Below, piece by piece: positions 7,985-15,120 of a stretch of 15,192 nt of DNA. A model generated the notes under the pieces. That model saw only the letters and a list, made by a program, of their open reading frames with translations. It had not been told where the DNA came from and did no database searches. This DNA is from Planctomycetota bacterium. Lineage in GTDB: Bacteria > Planctomycetota > Planctomycetia > Pirellulales > Lacipirellulaceae. Numbering within the stretch: position 1 is the first letter of the stretch; the number at the start of each line of letters is the position of its first letter. Both the position numbers and the translations under genes were made by a program. Where the stretch lies: contig JAJRUA010000461.1 of the NCBI GenBank assembly GCA_024278035.1, positions 1-15,192 of the forward strand. Reading direction: 5' to 3'.

Positions 7985-8842
7985 ATGTCGAACCATGGCC
8001 AAACAATTGAGATTTATCTCCCTGATGGCGAGCCGCGCGGCGTGAGGTTTGCGGGGATCACCACACGCATTGTCCAGGCCATTCAGTCCCCTCGGACCAA
8101 ACTGGATCAGCTTTTGTCCCGTCCTGAAGCGAATCGGGTGGCGATTTACTTCTTATTTGGCCCGACCTCCTCAGGCGCAAAAACGAGCGTCTACATCGGC
8201 CAGACGGAGGACCTTGCGACGCGGCTAAAGAAGCACAACGCCGAGAAAGACTTTTGGACTTCGGTGGTGGCCATTACTTCAAAGACCGATAGCTTTACGC
8301 AGGTCCATGTAAAGTATCTTGAGTGGTACAGTATCAAACGGGCCAAGGAAGCGAGTCGCTTCGCGATTGAAAATGGCAACGCAAGTGGCAAACCGTTCAT
8401 CCCTGAGCCGCTTGAGGCGGATGTGCTCGACACGTTTGAAACGGCCACGCTCTTGTTGTCCACGCTCGGTTTCCCTCTCTTTGAGCCCCCCGCCGGGAAA
8501 TCGAGCAACGGGCAAGAGAGGTTTTATTGTCGCGGGCAACTTGCTGACGGGGTGGGCGACTTGGTTGAAGATGGTTTTGTTCTTCTCAAAGGCTCGCTTT
8601 GTCGAAAAGAACTGTCCCCCTCAAGTTTGGTACTCGCTCCTACGGTAAAAAAATTGCTGACAGCGGGTGTTCTAAAAGCGCATTCTAAGGAACAACTTGT
8701 TTTGACCGAGGACTACGTGTGCAATTCGCCAAGCCTCGCGGCAGGCATCGTACTCGGAAGAAAATCGAACGGCTGGACCGAATGGAAAAACTCGGACGGA
8801 AAAACGCTCGACGAAGTTTATCGGCAACCGAACGATTCGTAG
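7985..8842 (+). CDS. GIY-YIG nuclease-fold protein with C-terminal DUF4357
   Basis: A 285-residue protein of two recognisable parts. The first holds a GIY-YIG nuclease fold: AIYFL at 53-57 stands for GIY, VYIGQT at 69-74 for YIG, with R80 on the following helix and E113 in KYLEWY as the likely metal-binding glutamate. The core therefore looks catalytically competent. The C-terminal part carries the DUF4357 pattern SPS-x-AAGIVLGRKSNGWTEWK (about 248-267) followed by SDGKTLDEVY. This pairing recurs in bacteria as stand-alone genes of unknown role, sometimes near restriction or defence genes, but no methyltransferase-restriction pair or other defence gene is adjacent here. The ATG at 7985 is chosen because AGAGAGA lies just upstream; a GTG at 7913 would add 24 unconvincing residues. 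It converges on the deacylase gene with only 32 bp between stops. Confidence 0.85.
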   Translation: MSNHGQTIEIYLPDGEPRGVRFAGITTRIVQAIQSPRTKLDQLLSRPEANRVAIYFLFGPTSSGAKTSVYIGQTEDLATRLKKHNAEKDFWTSVVAITSKTDSFTQVHVKYLEWYSIKRAKEASRFAIENGNASGKPFIPEPLEADVLDTFETATLLLSTLGFPLFEPPAGKSSNGQERFYCRGQLADGVGDLVEDGFVLLKGSLCRKELSPSSLVLAPTVKKLLTAGVLKAHSKEQLVLTEDYVCNSPSLAAGIVLGRKSNGWTEWKNSDGKTLDEVYRQPNDS

Positions 8843-8874
8843 TTTCCCCGGCGTCCACCGCTGTGTCGCTCGTG

Positions 8875-9837
8875 CTAGGGGGCTACTGCCGCGGCTTCGT
8901 CCGCATCGCGATCCAGCAACTCCTCCAGATGCACCGCGACACAATCGGCCAGCACGGGTGGGTTGTAACCTCCTTCCAAAACGCTGACCAAACGCCCCTC
9001 GGCATGGGCCGACGCGATGTCGAGAACCGTTTGTGTGAGGCTTGCAAAATCTTCGGTCTCCCAACCGAGCGAACCGATCGGGTCTTCGCGATGCGCATCA
9101 AAACCGGCACTAAGGAGGATCAGTTGCGGGCGTACTTTCTCAGCGAAGTCTTCGAGTTCGCGGGCGAACAGGCTCAAGCAGCGGTCGCGCGATGTGCCCA
9201 TTTCAATCGGCAGGTTCCGTGTGTACCCCTCCCCCTCGCCTCGGCCCGTCTCTTCCGCTTTGCCTGATCCTGGATAGAAAGGCCAGCGGTGTATCGACAG
9301 AAAACCAACTTGTGGGTCTTCGTAAAAAATGTCTTGCGTTCCGTTGCCATGATGGACATCCCAATCGACGATGAGGACGCGTTCGAGCCCCAGTTCATCT
9401 ATCGCTACACGGGCGGCGATTGCCACGTTGTTCACCAGACAAAAGCCCATTGCCCCGCCCGGCAAAGCATGGTGTCCCGGCGGACGAACGAGGCAGAGTG
9501 CCCGTTTTTCTTCGCCCCGGACGACGCGCTCGACCGCATCGCAAACGGCTCCTGCCGCGAGCGCCGCAACATCCATCGACACGGGGCTAACGATCGTATC
9601 GGCCTCGGCACGTCCGCCGCCTCGGGTCGCCAAGGTTTGAATCTTGGCAAGGTACTCTGCCGTATGAACTCGCTCGAGTCGTTCGGCAGTGGCGGCTACC
9701 CAATCGGGACGAACCGAACGGGTCGCTTGCCCTGAGGTTTCGATTCGGGCCCAAACTTGCTCAAGCCGAGTGGCTGACTCGGGGTGCCCCCCCGTTTCGT
9801 GCTGGAGATAATGGGGATGGTAATAAAGCAGCGTCAT
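8875..9837 (-). CDS. Histone deacetylase-family (class II-like / AcuC-like) zinc deacylase
   Basis: Predicted cytoplasmic zinc-dependent deacylase of the arginase/deacetylase fold, 320 residues, the normal length for bacterial members. It may act on acetyl-lysine in proteins, acetylpolyamines or other acylated amines; sequence alone does not tell which. The N-terminal HPHYLQHETGGHPESATRL (7-25) matches family substrate-side segments. The catalytic His pair is H122-H123 in RPPGHHA. Zinc ligands are D160 and H162 in DWDVHHGNGTQ, and D247 in LLSAGFDAHREDP. The transition-state tyrosine is Y291 in EGGYNP. PFYPGSG at 187-193 is also typical. All catalytic residues are intact. It lies downstream of nrdJ on the same strand, but two terminators intervene, so it probably has its own promoter in 9838-9890. 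It is not part of an acetoin operon here, so I give no gene symbol. Confidence 0.92.
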   Translation of the reverse strand: MTLLYYHPHYLQHETGGHPESATRLEQVWARIETSGQATRSVRPDWVAATAERLERVHTAEYLAKIQTLATRGGGRAEADTIVSPVSMDVAALAAGAVCDAVERVVRGEEKRALCLVRPPGHHALPGGAMGFCLVNNVAIAARVAIDELGLERVLIVDWDVHHGNGTQDIFYEDPQVGFLSIHRWPFYPGSGKAEETGRGEGEGYTRNLPIEMGTSRDRCLSLFARELEDFAEKVRPQLILLSAGFDAHREDPIGSLGWETEDFASLTQTVLDIASAHAEGRLVSVLEGGYNPPVLADCVAVHLEELLDRDADEAAAVAP

Positions 9838-9854
9838 TGGAACCAGGAGGTCTT

Positions 9855-9881
9855 AGGCGAGCCGCCGGCGTCAGCTCGCCT
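9855..9881. repeat. Short REP-like hairpin
   Basis: Perfect 8-bp arms AGGCGAGC (9855-9862) and GCTCGCCT (9874-9881) enclose an 11-nt loop that itself contains the palindrome CGCCGGCG (9863-9870). I recall similar GC-rich palindromes with GCCGCCGGCG as dispersed intergenic repeats in Pirellulales (from memory). It lies 17 bp upstream of the deacylase start, so it would be in that gene's leader. Confidence 0.6.
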
Positions 9882-9887
9882 TACAAC

Positions 9888-9927
9888 AAAAAACCGCCCC
9901 ATGATGCCAATGGCACCCCAGGGCGGT
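9888..9927 (-). terminator. Intrinsic terminator 2 of nrdJ (distal)
   Basis: Read leftward, a 7-bp stem ACCGCCC/GGGCGGT (9921-9927 with 9893-9899) is followed directly by six T (9888-9893 on the plus strand are A, one of them in the stem). The loop holds a further small hairpin TGCC-AAT-GGCA. It lies second in line after nrdJ. Confidence 0.75.
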
Positions 9928-9937
9928 GTGTTTTCTC

Positions 9938-9989
9938 AAAAAAAACTGCCGGCGGACGTCGAACGCCCTAAGCCTCATGCGACCGGCAG
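9938..9989 (-). terminator. Intrinsic terminator 1 of nrdJ (proximal)
   Basis: Read leftward, arms CTGCCGG (9983-9989) and CCGGCAG (9946-9952) form a 7-bp stem with a 30-nt loop, followed by a run of eight T (A at 9938-9945). On the plus strand the same stem is followed by TAATTTTTT, so it could also work rightward. It lies 70 bp after the nrdJ stop. Confidence 0.75.
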
Positions 9990-10058
9990 CATAATTTTTT
10001 AGCTTTCAGTGGTCAGCCTCTTTGAGGGATGCCGTAATACTAACCGCAAAATACTTTT

Positions 10059-13000
10059 CTAACTACAGCCCATCGAAACCCCACAGTTGTGGCAAAGGTA
10101 GCAATTGCCGTTGCGGACGGTGATCGATCCACAAACATCACACGCCGGGGCATCGGTCTGGAAACCCGCAAACTGGTCGTTGCGGGTTTCCTCCCCCATG
10201 GCCCCTTTACCCACGGAAACGCCTGCCCTTTCTAGCATCTTGGCACTAACCTCAACGCCCGCCCCGTTCGTTCCCCCATTAGCATGGCCGTTGGCGGCGG
10301 TTGTCGTTACTTTCGCAGGGTTGGCGTCTTGCCCCTCCGTCTGCCCATCGGCCTTCTTGGCGATGGGCTTGGTCTCGCCGGGCTCGTCGGGGGGAGACGA
10401 AACGGTTTTGGTCGGTGCCGTGCTACTCAGGCCCGCCGGCATTTGTCCCTGCGACGCCTCTTTGTAGCCCGGCAAGAACGTGATACCAAGCCAACGGAAG
10501 ATATAGTCAATCAGGCTCTTGGCGATGCGGATGTCGGGGTTCTTCGTATGCCCTTGCGGCTCGAACCGCATGTGGCTGAACTTGCGAACGTAATCTTCTA
10601 GCGGCACGCCGTACTGAAGGCTCATCGAGACGCTCGTTCCGAAAGCGTCCATCAGGCCGCCGATGGTGCTGCCCTCTTTGGCCATCGTAATGAAAAGTTC
10701 GCCCGGGCGGCCATCGGGGAACATGCCCACAGTGATATAGCCTTCGTGGCCGGCGACGCTGAACTTATGCGTCTTTGAGTCGCGTGTGTCGGGCAATCGC
10801 TCGCGGCGTGGCTTCGGTTGGGTACCTTCCTCTGAGCCCTTATCCGAATCGAGCTTCGTGTTGAGCGGCTGGCTATCCTTCGAACCGTCACGATAAATGG
10901 CGAGTGCCTTGAGGCCCAACTTCCAGCCATCGTGATAAACGGTCGCGATCTCTTCCGGTGTTGTGTTGCGCGGCATGTTAACCGTCTTCGAGATGGCTCC
11001 CGAGAGGAACGGCTGGGCGGCGGCCATCATCGTGATGTGGGCACGCCACGGAATGCTCCGTGTGCCACCGGCTGGTGTGAACGCACAATCGAACACGGGC
11101 AGGTGTTCTGGCTTGAGGTCCGAGGCCCCTTCAATCGTGTCCTCACGATCAATGTAGGAGAGGATCGATTCGATCTCCGGCTCGTCGTAGCCCAGCTTGA
11201 CTAAAGCCCGAGGCACCGTTTGGTTGACGATCTTCAGCATCCCCCCACCGGCGAGTTGCTTGTATTTTACGAGCGCGATATCGGGCTCGATGCCTGTCGT
11301 ATCGCAGTCCATCATAAAGCTAATCGTTCCCGTCGGAGCGAGGACGGTCGATTGGGCGTTGCGGAAACCGTGGGCGGTGCCTGCCGACAAGACTTCGTCC
11401 CATTTTTTCTTCGCTGCTTCGCGCAAGTAGGCGGGACAAACTTCATTGATTTTGGCAACCTCTGCACGGTGCATCTGCATAACGCGAAGCATCGAATCGC
11501 GGTTCTCTTCGTACCGATCGAACGTACCGACAGCTTCGGCGATTTCGGCACTCGCAAGGTTGGCCGAACCGTGCATGAGGGCGGTGATCGCTCCACAAAC
11601 GCCACGGCCTTCGTCGGAGTCGTAGGGCAAGCCGCTCGACATCAGCAGGCTGCCAAGGTTGGCAAAACCAAGCCCAAGCGGACGGAACAAATGGCTGTTC
11701 TTAGCAATCGTTGCCGTGGGGTAACTGGCGTGATCAACCAAAATTTCTTGGGCAATGAAGAAGATACGGTTTGCCGCTTCGTAACGATCCGTATCAAAAG
11801 TGCCTGCCTTGCCTTCGGCAGTATCCTCTTGCCGGACGAACTTCATCAGGTTGATGCTCGACAAGTTACAAGCCGTGTCGTCGAGGAACATGTACTCGCT
11901 GCACGGGTTCGACGCGTTGATGCGGCCACTGCTGGGGCACGTGTGCCAACGGTTGATCGTCGTATCGTACTGAACGCCAGGATCACCACAGTGCCAAGCG
12001 CACTGGGCCATGCGGTCCATCACTTCCTTGGCCTGATAGGTCGGGCCCTCAACCGTGTTGTCGGTGACCCAGCGCGTTTTCCACTCGCCGTCCTTCTCAA
12101 ACGCTTCCATGAAGTCATCTGTCAAGCGGACCGACAGGTTGGCGTTCTGGAACATGACGCTGCTGTAGGCTTCGCCATTGAAATTGGCTTCGTACTTGCC
12201 ACTGGCGATGAGGGTTTGGGCCTTTTGCTCTTCCCGCCACTTGCACTCGATAAAGTCCATCACGTCAGGATGCCAAACTTTGATCGACTGCATCTTCGCC
12301 GCTCGGCGGGTTTTGCCGCCCGACTTCACAACGGCCGCAATTTGGTCGTACACTCGCATGAACGAGAGGGGCCCCGAGGGCTGGCCACCGCCGGAGAGTT
12401 TTTCTCGCTTCGACCGGAGCGTCGAAAGGTCGCTGCCCGTTCCCGAGCCAAACTTGAACAACATCGCCTCGCTTGTGGCGAGACGCATGATCGCCTCCAT
12501 GTTGTCGTCCACCGCCTGGATGAAACAGGCCGACCCCTGCGGAAACTCGTACGGGTTATCTGGTTGGCAAACGTCCTCGGCGACCGGGTCCCATCGCCAG
12601 TTGCACTTGTTGCCGGTGACGCCGTACTGGTGGTAGAGCCCCACGTTGAACCAGACGGGCGAGTTGAACGCACCGTGCTGATGCAAGCAAAGCCACGACA
12701 AATCGCGGTAGAATCGTTCACCATCTTCGTTGCTGGCAAAGTAGCCATCCTGGAGCCCCCAGTCCGCGATCGTACGGCTCACCCGATGCACAAGTTGCCG
12801 GACGCTGTACTCTCGTCCAGGTGTTCCCACCTCACCATAAAAGTACTTGCTGCAAATGACGTTCGTCGCAAGCTGGCTCCAAAAAGTCGGCACTTCGCAG
12901 TTGGTCTGCTCAAACAGCACCTCGCCCTTGTCGCCCTTGATTTGTGAGGTACGGACCTCCCAGTTCACCGTATCAAACGGGTCGGCAACGCTCCCCTCGC

Positions 13001-13118
13001 CCGTCGCAGGAGGACAGAAGGTCGCATCGATCTTCAATCGACCGTGGAATTGCTTCGTACCCGAAGCGGGTGAAACGGAATCTTGTTTCGTGTCAAAACC
13101 AGCATCAACCGTCGACAT
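10059..13118 (-). CDS. nrdJ: Vitamin B12-dependent (class II) ribonucleotide reductase
   Basis: Makes deoxyribonucleotides from ribonucleotides using adenosylcobalamin to generate a thiyl radical, so it works with or without oxygen. From the ATG at 13118 it has 1019 residues. Active-site residues: the N404-P-C406-S-E408 motif with C406 as thiyl radical site, and the redox cysteines C198 (GSACFI) and C417 (TACNLSS). The spacings of about 208 and 11 resemble class II enzymes. APTGTIS is at 594-600. A TSCPD-type domain spans roughly 787-877, followed by a Pro/Thr/Gly-rich linker (about 887-965). The tail holds C993, C996, C1006, C1009, C1012 and C1018 in CDVC and CYLCHNCGVSMGCS, a zinc-ribbon-like tail thought in this family to relay electrons to the active site. 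A GTG at 13202 would add 28 residues. I prefer 13118 because AGGA lies before it and the added part looks non-coding. NrdR-like boxes precede it. Confidence 0.95.
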   Translation of the reverse strand: MSTVDAGFDTKQDSVSPASGTKQFHGRLKIDATFCPPATGEGSVADPFDTVNWEVRTSQIKGDKGEVLFEQTNCEVPTFWSQLATNVICSKYFYGEVGTPGREYSVRQLVHRVSRTIADWGLQDGYFASNEDGERFYRDLSWLCLHQHGAFNSPVWFNVGLYHQYGVTGNKCNWRWDPVAEDVCQPDNPYEFPQGSACFIQAVDDNMEAIMRLATSEAMLFKFGSGTGSDLSTLRSKREKLSGGGQPSGPLSFMRVYDQIAAVVKSGGKTRRAAKMQSIKVWHPDVMDFIECKWREEQKAQTLIASGKYEANFNGEAYSSVMFQNANLSVRLTDDFMEAFEKDGEWKTRWVTDNTVEGPTYQAKEVMDRMAQCAWHCGDPGVQYDTTINRWHTCPSSGRINASNPCSEYMFLDDTACNLSSINLMKFVRQEDTAEGKAGTFDTDRYEAANRIFFIAQEILVDHASYPTATIAKNSHLFRPLGLGFANLGSLLMSSGLPYDSDEGRGVCGAITALMHGSANLASAEIAEAVGTFDRYEENRDSMLRVMQMHRAEVAKINEVCPAYLREAAKKKWDEVLSAGTAHGFRNAQSTVLAPTGTISFMMDCDTTGIEPDIALVKYKQLAGGGMLKIVNQTVPRALVKLGYDEPEIESILSYIDREDTIEGASDLKPEHLPVFDCAFTPAGGTRSIPWRAHITMMAAAQPFLSGAISKTVNMPRNTTPEEIATVYHDGWKLGLKALAIYRDGSKDSQPLNTKLDSDKGSEEGTQPKPRRERLPDTRDSKTHKFSVAGHEGYITVGMFPDGRPGELFITMAKEGSTIGGLMDAFGTSVSMSLQYGVPLEDYVRKFSHMRFEPQGHTKNPDIRIAKSLIDYIFRWLGITFLPGYKEASQGQMPAGLSSTAPTKTVSSPPDEPGETKPIAKKADGQTEGQDANPAKVTTTAANGHANGGTNGAGVEVSAKMLERAGVSVGKGAMGEETRNDQFAGFQTDAPACDVCGSITVRNGNCYLCHNCGVSMGCS

Positions 13119-13365
13119 GGCTGTTTTTCCTGTAAGGGCTGAAAAGAAATAAGGGGCATCCGTACCGACTGGAGTATATGCACTTACGTACACCACCTCC
13201 ACAGCCTTCTGGTTCGGCGTCGCTGCCGACCAACTACGATCTCGCTGCGTCTCTCGTTAGGGCTTGCCAACGGCTCAGTCTTTGACTGCCGAGTCCGTCG
13301 TCCCCCCATATATGGGCCCCATAGGACCCAACTCCCGAGGAATGGGAGGAGGTCACGCTACACAT
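13119..13365 (-). promoter_or_regulatory. nrdJ 5' leader with potential hairpins
   Basis: If transcription starts just inside the predicted promoter, nrdJ has a leader of about 250 nt. It contains a hairpin with arms CAGTC (13276-13280) and GACTG (13284-13288), extended by three more pairs across a 2-nt bulge. It also holds the perfect palindrome CCCATATATGGG (13305-13316), overlapped by TATGGG-C-CCCATA (13311-13323), and arms CTCCC/GGGAG at 13332-13348. I see no B12-box (GCCACTG-like) sequence, so this is not recognisably a cobalamin riboswitch. A regulatory role is inference. Confidence 0.35.
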
Positions 13366-13381
13366 CCACAATATATTGTAC
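13366..13381. promoter_or_regulatory. NrdR box 1
   Basis: The 16-mer CCACAATATATTGTAC matches the NrdR-box consensus ACAC-W-ATATAT-W-GTGT at 13 of 16 positions. Its core ACAATATATTGT is a perfect palindrome centred between 13373 and 13374. It overlaps the predicted -10 element of nrdJ. NrdR is the ATP/dATP-sensing repressor of ribonucleotide reductase genes. Confidence 0.75.
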
Positions 13382-13402
13382 CCGATGCCATCTTGAGTAC
13401 AA
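13375..13402 (-). promoter_or_regulatory. Predicted sigma70-like promoter of nrdJ
   Basis: Read leftward, TTGTAC (13402-13397) and TACAAT (13380-13375) are 16 nt apart, a reasonable -35/-10 pair. Both lie inside the two NrdR-like boxes, the layout expected for repression. Transcription would start near 13368. Confidence 0.5.
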
Positions 13403-13412
13403 TACGTTGGGG
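13397..13412. promoter_or_regulatory. NrdR box 2 (weaker)
   Basis: GTACAATACGTTGGGG matches the NrdR consensus at about 10 of 16 positions. Its centre is 31 bp (three helical turns) from the centre of box 1, the spacing seen for paired NrdR boxes. The spacing is what makes this weaker site credible. Confidence 0.6.
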
Positions 13413-13758
13413 TTCAGAGGGGCAATTCTGACCCGGACGAGGCCGGTCGTCAAATCCAATTTCTGGTAGGACGTAACTCGCTAGCACACAACAGGTTGTG
13501 TCTACTGGTACCGATTGGCAAAAGTGATAATGGCGGAACAAAAAAGAACGCTTCTCTATTGATAACAACGACTTACGGAAATCCTGGGAAATTGCCTCCG
13601 ATTTTGGCATGGAAGACATTTTTCTGAGTTCAACCAAGCTCCAAGCGGAGACGGCGCAAGAGGCGAAGGATGGGTAGCTTTCCTGATGGCATCCTCCACC
13701 CATTCCGCAATCATTCACGCCTGAACCTTGCCCTGTTGTCGCGGGTCTTGCGAGCACT
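13413..13758. other. Gene-free stretch upstream of the methyltransferase
   Basis: 346 bp with no supported gene. A minus-strand open frame at 13353-13778 crosses it and the NrdR boxes but has no family features. The one notable structure is the 16-bp palindrome ACACAACAGGTTGTGT at 13486-13501. A promoter for the methyltransferase gene should be here but could not be placed confidently. Confidence 0.4.
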
Positions 13759-14514
13759 ATGAACAACGCAACCACCAACCCTCCAGCCTATCGCTGGAAT
13801 ACCTCACAGGCCGCTGCGGACTACGACGCCGCTGCACCGGTGATCCATCCTTACTACGAAGCGGTGCAAGAAGCGGTTCTCACCGCCCTGCACTTCGCCA
13901 GTTCCGATTCGTTCCATGCGATTGACCTCGGCGGCGGCTCAGGAAGGCTTGCCGAACGTCTGCTTGTAAAATTCCCTAGCGCACGGGTGACGATTGTCGA
14001 TCCTTCAAAGGCGTTCCTAACGCTCGCACAGCGGCGGCTCAGCCGTTTCGGCAATCGCGTGGCGTTCGCTTCGTACCGGGCACAGGCCCCCTGGGAGACG
14101 GCTTGCGAGGTGCCTGACGCCATCGTCAGCACCTCGGCCCTGCATCATTTGGACGCCCATGAAAAAAACGAAGTCTTCACCCGTTGCCATCGTGCTCTCC
14201 CCCCCGGTGGCACCTTCATCAACGGCGACGAGTACCGCCCACCGTCGGACGTGACCTATCGCGAAATGCTCAAGGCATGGGGCGAGCATATGGAAACGGC
14301 CGTTGCCATCGGCTCCATCCCCGCTTCATTTCGCAAGGTGATCGCTGGTTGGCACGAGCGCAACCTGGACGATTTCGGAGGAGAACGCACCAGTGGCGAC
14401 GACTGTCATGAAACAACCGAAGAGCAGACGGCTCGACTTTACGGCGCCGGTTTTCGCCAAGTCAAAACCACCTGGCAAGAACGCCTATGGGCCGTCTTGG
14501 TGGCACGGGTGTAA
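13759..14514 (+). CDS. Class I SAM-dependent methyltransferase
   Basis: A 251-residue protein with a Rossmann-type methyltransferase fold. Motif I AIDLGGGSGRLAE is at 54-66 (glycine loop for S-adenosylmethionine). The acidic residue binding the ribose is D81 in VTIVDPS. The motif IV region DAIVSTSALHHL is at 120-131 and the post-motif LPPGGTFINGDEYR at 147-160. The HHL followed by a glycine turn is typical of the Methyltransf_12/25 group that acts on small molecules, lipids or tRNA wobble intermediates. The substrate cannot be named. The ATG at 13759 is the first good start; no strong ribosome site is present. Its neighbours (nrdJ divergent, rplU convergent) give no functional hint, so it appears to be a single-gene unit. 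Confidence 0.85.
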   Translation: MNNATTNPPAYRWNTSQAAADYDAAAPVIHPYYEAVQEAVLTALHFASSDSFHAIDLGGGSGRLAERLLVKFPSARVTIVDPSKAFLTLAQRRLSRFGNRVAFASYRAQAPWETACEVPDAIVSTSALHHLDAHEKNEVFTRCHRALPPGGTFINGDEYRPPSDVTYREMLKAWGEHMETAVAIGSIPASFRKVIAGWHERNLDDFGGERTSGDDCHETTEEQTARLYGAGFRQVKTTWQERLWAVLVARV

Positions 14515-14552
14515 CGAGCCGTAGCATGGGCCCTGCCCCGTGTTTCGATTTT

Positions 14553-14578
14553 CCCGGCCAGGAGGCCTGGCTATAGCC
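14553..14578. repeat. Short GC-rich double hairpin
   Basis: GCCAGG (14557-14562) and CCTGGC (14566-14571) form a 6-bp stem with a 3-nt loop. The overlapping GGCTATAGCC (14569-14578) is a perfect 10-bp palindrome. It lies 42 bp after the methyltransferase stop. No T-run follows, so it is more likely a REP-like repeat than a canonical terminator. Confidence 0.5.
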
Positions 14579-14747
14579 TTGCCGTTCCGGCGAGGGGAAG
14601 TACGCAGGTGTCACGGCCTACCGCAAGTACAATCCTGGCTACTTCCGTAAGATGCTGAAATGCTTGGACGTAGACGTAGCCTTCGGCCCCCCGTCGAAGA
14701 AGCCAATCAATATCGACGAGTCGATGTCGTTAAGCGACATGGTGTAA
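14577..14747 (+). pseudogene. Orphan C-terminal reading frame, possible gene remnant
   Basis: A plus-strand frame is open from just after a TAG at 14574-14576 to the TAA at 14745-14747, 56 codons. Its translation looks protein-like rather than random, with segments KYAGVTAYRKYNPGYFRKM and AFGPPSKKPINIDESMSLSD, and a balanced mix of hydrophobic and charged residues. There is no ATG or GTG near its beginning. The first ATG, at 14653, would give only 31 residues. I therefore read it as the C-terminal end of a gene whose front part has been lost, or possibly a short gene starting at 14653. I do not recognise the family. It lies between the methyltransferase stop and the rplU stop, on the strand opposite to rplU. 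Confidence 0.4.
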
Positions 14748-14805
14748 TCGATCAAATTAGCCATCGCCATTTACCTCGGGCGCGGCTGTCTCCAGCCACC
14801 CAACC

Positions 14806-15120
14806 TCAGCCAGCGATCTTGCTGATCTTCACTTTCGTGAAGGCCTTGCGGTGGCCGGTGTGGCGGCGGCTGTTTTTGCGGCGGCGGAGCTTTTGCACCT
14901 CGATCTTCGGGCCCTTGGCCTCGCCGAGTACCTCAGCGGTGACGCTCGCGCCATCGACGGTCGGCGTGCCGAGCTTCACGTCGGCTCCGCCACCCACGGC
15001 CAAAATGCGGTCGAAGGTCACCGATTCCCCAACTTTCAGGCCATCCCGAAGATCAATGGCCAGTTCTTGGCCCTCTTCGACTTTGTACTGGCGTCCACCG
15101 TCAACAATAATTGCGTACAT
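14806..15120 (-). CDS. rplU: 50S ribosomal protein L21
   Basis: Component of the large ribosomal subunit that binds 23S rRNA. At 104 residues it has the normal length. The N-terminus MYAIIVDGGRQYKVEEGQ matches the family start, VTFDRILAVGG (34-44) and TAEVLGEAKGPKIEVQK (61-77) follow the beta-rich core, and the basic C-terminal stretch RRRKNSRRHTGHRKAFTKVKI (79-99) is the L21 signature RNA-binding tail. The ATG at 15120 gives the canonical start. AGG lies about 10 nt upstream, a weak ribosome site. In many bacteria rpmA (L27) follows rplU, but here the next 290 bp on this strand hold no rpmA, so the pair is split or rpmA is elsewhere. The 72 bp upstream to the window edge would be leader or promoter. 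Confidence 0.96.
   Translation of the reverse strand: MYAIIVDGGRQYKVEEGQELAIDLRDGLKVGESVTFDRILAVGGGADVKLGTPTVDGASVTAEVLGEAKGPKIEVQKLRRRKNSRRHTGHRKAFTKVKISKIAG

Noticed and set aside
7985..9837. The GIY-YIG protein and deacylase as a two-gene defence system
   Set aside because: They are convergent on opposite strands with separate control, and neither has a known defence partner here.
11220..12947. 575-codon open frame on the plus strand opposite nrdJ
   Set aside because: It is antisense to a full, well-conserved reductase. It has no family motifs, and long mirror frames are common opposite GC-rich genes.
13119..13202. GTG-initiated 28-residue N-terminal extension of NrdJ
   Set aside because: The ATG at 13118 has AGGA before it, and the extension reads like leader sequence. 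It is not excluded outright.
13119..13365. Cobalamin riboswitch in the nrdJ leader
   Set aside because: Looked for because the enzyme needs B12, but no B12-box-like GCCACTG sequence is present on the transcribed strand.
13353..13778. 141-codon minus-strand frame upstream of nrdJ
   Set aside because: It crosses the NrdR boxes, the promoter and the start of the methyltransferase gene, has no motif, and is cysteine-rich in an irregular way.
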